Source of the DNA: Bradyrhizobium cytisi
Lineage (GTDB): Bacteria > Pseudomonadota > Alphaproteobacteria > Rhizobiales > Xanthobacteraceae
Reading direction: 5' to 3'
Assembly (NCBI RefSeq): GCF_008123515.1
Contig: NZ_VSSR01000016.1
Coordinates: 124,001-188,000, forward strand
DNA: 64,000 nt
Both the position numbers and the translations under genes were made by a program. This document shows positions 61,948-64,000 of the stretch, in pieces. Under the pieces are notes generated by a model. That model was given only the letters and a program-made list of their open reading frames with translations, made no database searches and was not told the DNA's origin. Each line of letters begins with the position of its first letter. Positions within the stretch are counted from its first letter, which is position 1.

Positions 61948-62967
61948 TTGAGTGGTCCGACGATCAGGGACATTGCGCGTGAGGCGAATGTCGGTACCGC
62001 AACTGTCGAGCGGGTTCTCAACGACCGCGGCGGCGTGCGGACCGAGCTCGCCGAACGAGTCATCAAGGCCGCAAAGAAACTAAAATATGGCGACCGGCGG
62101 TTGACGCCTCACCGCGGCATCATTCGGATTGAGGTGCTTCTGGTTCAGCCTGAGGCCGAGGTTTTTTATGCCGACCTCAACGCTACCTTCCAGCGGATCT
62201 CGGCCTCCTTAGACCCGACTATTTTAGTGCACCGGACGTTCGTTCGCGAGGACGACATTACCGGCGTCGCCCAACATATTGCAAAGCCCCCTCTTCGCCG
62301 AGCCGGCCTCATCGTTCTGGCTCCAGACCATCCTGAGATTACAGAGAGCATCCGCCAAGTCCGCATGTCGGGCGTGGAAGTCGTACAGATACTTACGGGA
62401 AGCGCCGGCGAGGATGTGCCCTATATCGGCATCGACAACTACGCGGCGGGAAGGACCGCCGCCTATTACATGTCGCGCATGCTGCGGGGAAGTAGCGGCA
62501 CTTTCCTCGCCATGTGCCACAGCGGAGCCTACCGGGCGCATAGGGAGCGCATACGCGGCTTCTCCGACTATCTAACGCAGCATACGAATGGCGATCACAA
62601 TTTCTACCTCGTCATTTTCGGACATGACGACAATTTGCTTTCAGCAGAGAGGCTAGCGGAAGCTTTGCGCGACGACAGTCGCATTATTGGACTGTACAGT
62701 GTAGGTGCCGGCAGAGAGGGAATCGCGGCGGCTTTGAACGCTCATCCTGCCAAGGTATTCTGGATCGGGCACGCGCTTACTCGGAGCACTGCAAAATGTC
62801 TTCGGTCCGGTTTGATGGACATCTGCATCGACGGCGCGCCGGAAACCCAGGCGCGCCGCTCGCTTGATACGGTGCTTCGCCGTCTCGGATTAATCGATTT
62901 CGACGTGAGCAACGCCCCTGTCCAGTTTCTCACCATCACCGCGCAGAATCTCTCGATCAGCCTCTGA
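61948..62967 (+). CDS. LacI-family transcriptional regulator (second)
   Basis: A 339-residue regulator with a TTG start at 61948 supported by GGAGG seven bases upstream. The helix-turn-helix reads TIRDIAREANVGTATVERVLNDRGGVRTELAERV (about 5-38); the recognition helix (GTATVERVLN, with Glu in place of the common Ser) differs from that of the first regulator, so its operator should differ too. A periplasmic-binding-like effector domain follows (PYIGIDNYAAGRTAAYYMSRML near 154-175). It is downstream of and codirectional with the dehydratase and dehydrogenase genes. Confidence 0.9.
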   Translation: MSGPTIRDIAREANVGTATVERVLNDRGGVRTELAERVIKAAKKLKYGDRRLTPHRGIIRIEVLLVQPEAEVFYADLNATFQRISASLDPTILVHRTFVREDDITGVAQHIAKPPLRRAGLIVLAPDHPEITESIRQVRMSGVEVVQILTGSAGEDVPYIGIDNYAAGRTAAYYMSRMLRGSSGTFLAMCHSGAYRAHRERIRGFSDYLTQHTNGDHNFYLVIFGHDDNLLSAERLAEALRDDSRIIGLYSVGAGREGIAAALNAHPAKVFWIGHALTRSTAKCLRSGLMDICIDGAPETQARRSLDTVLRRLGLIDFDVSNAPVQFLTITAQNLSISL

Positions 62968-63325
62968 CAGCTCCAACGATCTGCTCCGCCGCAAAAGGAG
63001 AGGCCTTCGTGCAGCTGAAGGCTCGCTCGTCACACGGCACGGCACTGGCGGCTAAAGAAAGAGGCCGCTGCTGGACCTGTCCAACAGCGGCTTAAGTCGA
63101 GGGAGGAAGCAGACGACCCCGGTCTGCCAGCGGATCATTTCGATCGGACGCGATACGCTCCAGCACGTCGGCGCCAGATAAGTCCGCCAGTTATTGGCTC
63201 ACTCATAGCTATGCATGCTGGCTCTTTACCGATGCCGCTCACCATTCCACCGCAACAGTCTTGGTCTGATGGAGGCACCGCAGAGCGTCGGGGACTTTTG
63301 TAACCTAGTCCTTCGCAATGCTTGT
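62968..63325. other. Intergenic stretch after the second LacI gene
   Basis: No gene is supported here. It contains the hairpin at 63062-63092. A minus-strand frame over 63135-63521 overlaps the next gene and has no recognisable domain. Confidence 0.4.
63062..63092 (+). terminator. Strong hairpin, probable terminator of the second LacI gene
   Basis: GCCGCTGCTGGA and TCCAACAGCGGC pair along about twelve bases with one G-T pair around the loop CCTG. The stem is followed by TTAAG rather than a long T-run, so it may work as a factor-dependent or bidirectional terminator. It lies about 95 bases after the regulator stop. Confidence 0.5.
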
Positions 63326-63979
63326 TCATCGGTCCATCGTCTGTTCGATGATGAAGCGTGTCGCATTGACGAAGTCCGACAGAGGTTGGCCGGCACGGCG
63401 GTAGAGTTCCCGATCCAAAATCAAGTGACGGCGCTCTGACCGCTTCTCGCAGTGCTCCTCGATAAGCAAACCGCCCACGCGAGTTTCCCCGTCGTGGGGC
63501 TCCGCCTCTCGGCAGGTCCACCCAGCCTCCCCATAACGAGCTCTCACTATGAGTGCCAACAGATATGCTTTCTTACGCCAGAAGGGACGTGCGTTCGGAT
63601 CTGTGTCGATCCGAATACCTTGCAACGCGCCGCTGCTGTCAACGAGCCCCGTCAGCAGCACGGGATGACCGCCGAGCTTCGTACCTTGATATTTATCGCT
63701 CAGCGCCGCCAGCTGATTGAGTTCGTCATTGAAACGAAACGAGATACCGCGCAAACCAACTTCATCAGCCGGGCATGTCCGAAATTCGTTCCAGGCCGCC
63801 AGCTTGGCGCCCTCCTTCTCGGCGCAAGCGAGGTTGATGTACTCCTCGGGCGGGATGTTAGCGACGGACATTCCAAGACTCAGGTCGCGTAAATCGATCG
63901 CTTCGCCTGCGTTCGCATCGCAGCAAGCGACCAAGAGAAGCAAAAGCGATAACGCCCAGACCCATCGTCGATGTTTCAT
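63326..63979 (-). CDS. Exported protein of unknown function
   Basis: The 217-residue product starts at ATG 63979 and has an amino-terminal signal (WVWALSLLLLLVACCDANAG). The mature part begins EAIDLRDLSLGMSVANIPPEEY, a layout seen in small periplasmic proteins of rhizobia with an LxLGMSxxEI-type opening. Several cysteines in the mature part (ACAEKEG, RTCPADE, WTCREAE, EEHCEKR) could form two disulfides. I do not recognise a catalytic motif. It is separated from the sugar-acid genes by the hairpin at 63062 and reads the other way. Confidence 0.72.
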   Translation of the reverse strand: MKHRRWVWALSLLLLLVACCDANAGEAIDLRDLSLGMSVANIPPEEYINLACAEKEGAKLAAWNEFRTCPADEVGLRGISFRFNDELNQLAALSDKYQGTKLGGHPVLLTGLVDSSGALQGIRIDTDPNARPFWRKKAYLLALIVRARYGEAGWTCREAEPHDGETRVGGLLIEEHCEKRSERRHLILDRELYRRAGQPLSDFVNATRFIIEQTMDR

Positions 63980-64000
63980 CGCTTCTCTGCCGTTCCGGTT

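Noticed and set aside
1..64000. CRISPR arrays, tRNA and rRNA genes
   Set aside because: Reading through the window I saw no regularly spaced repeats of CRISPR type, no tRNA-like T-loop/CCA arrangement and no rRNA sequence. A covariance-model scan would settle the tRNA question.

Overview
The window looks like a chromosomal accessory region of an alphaproteobacterium, most likely Bradyrhizobium or a close relative (Nitrobacteraceae). I infer this from the high-GC coding style, the many Liv-type and Tau/Ssu-type ABC transporters, PilZ/GGDEF/MCP-family sequences and the repeated organosulfur monooxygenase loci. I ran no search, so the genus is an inference. I recognised no tRNA, rRNA or CRISPR.

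Region 1 (1-13591) is the most interesting part: an apparently uncharacterised small-molecule biosynthetic cluster. One leftward operon encodes a class II aldolase, a tandem nitroreductase (SagB-like), a free-standing condensation domain, a free-standing adenylation enzyme, an acyl carrier protein, a DapB-like reductase, an acyl-CoA-dehydrogenase-like flavoenzyme, a luciferase-like monooxygenase, an MFS exporter, a glyceraldehyde-3-phosphate dehydrogenase and an FMN reductase cut by the window edge. An alpha/beta hydrolase and a divergent GlxA/AraC-type regulator lie upstream. This is a dissociated one-module NRPS line with redox tailoring. The embedded GAPDH suggests either self-resistance to a GAPDH inhibitor or a biosynthetic use of the enzyme.

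Region 2 (13592-23980) is a patchwork. It holds a PilZ protein, a large GGDEF-EAL sensor and a cupredoxin / membrane protein / MauG-like dihaem protein group, set among decayed fragments of a methyltransferase, a chemotaxis receptor and a DnaE2-type polymerase.

Region 3 (23981-49060) is devoted to organosulfur-type compounds. Two paralogous leftward operons (23981-31477 and 36090-43520) each carry the collinear core LivF, binding protein, LivM, LivH, LivG plus an SfnG-like FMNH2-dependent monooxygenase. The first adds an NtaA/DszA-like monooxygenase and the second an acyl-CoA-dehydrogenase-fold enzyme. Between them lie a DszC/SfnB-like flavoenzyme, a lone StyA-like monooxygenase and an IS630-family element. 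To the right follow a broken SfnB-like remnant and a tightly overlapped rightward operon: AhpD-like protein, acyl-CoA-dehydrogenase-like protein and a Tau/Ssu-type ABC importer.

Region 4 (49348-63979) begins with a small unknown protein, an Lrp-type regulator and a 5'-truncated diguanylate cyclase. A carbon-catabolic locus follows: GH88 unsaturated glucuronyl hydrolase, MHS-family transporter, two enoyl-CoA hydratases and a CoA-transferase leftward; then a LacI regulator, an L-2-keto-3-deoxyarabonate-dehydratase-like enzyme, an alpha-ketoglutarate-semialdehyde dehydrogenase and a second LacI regulator rightward. Two near-identical LacI-type operator palindromes precede the transporter and the CoA-transferase. 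A hypothetical exported protein ends the window.
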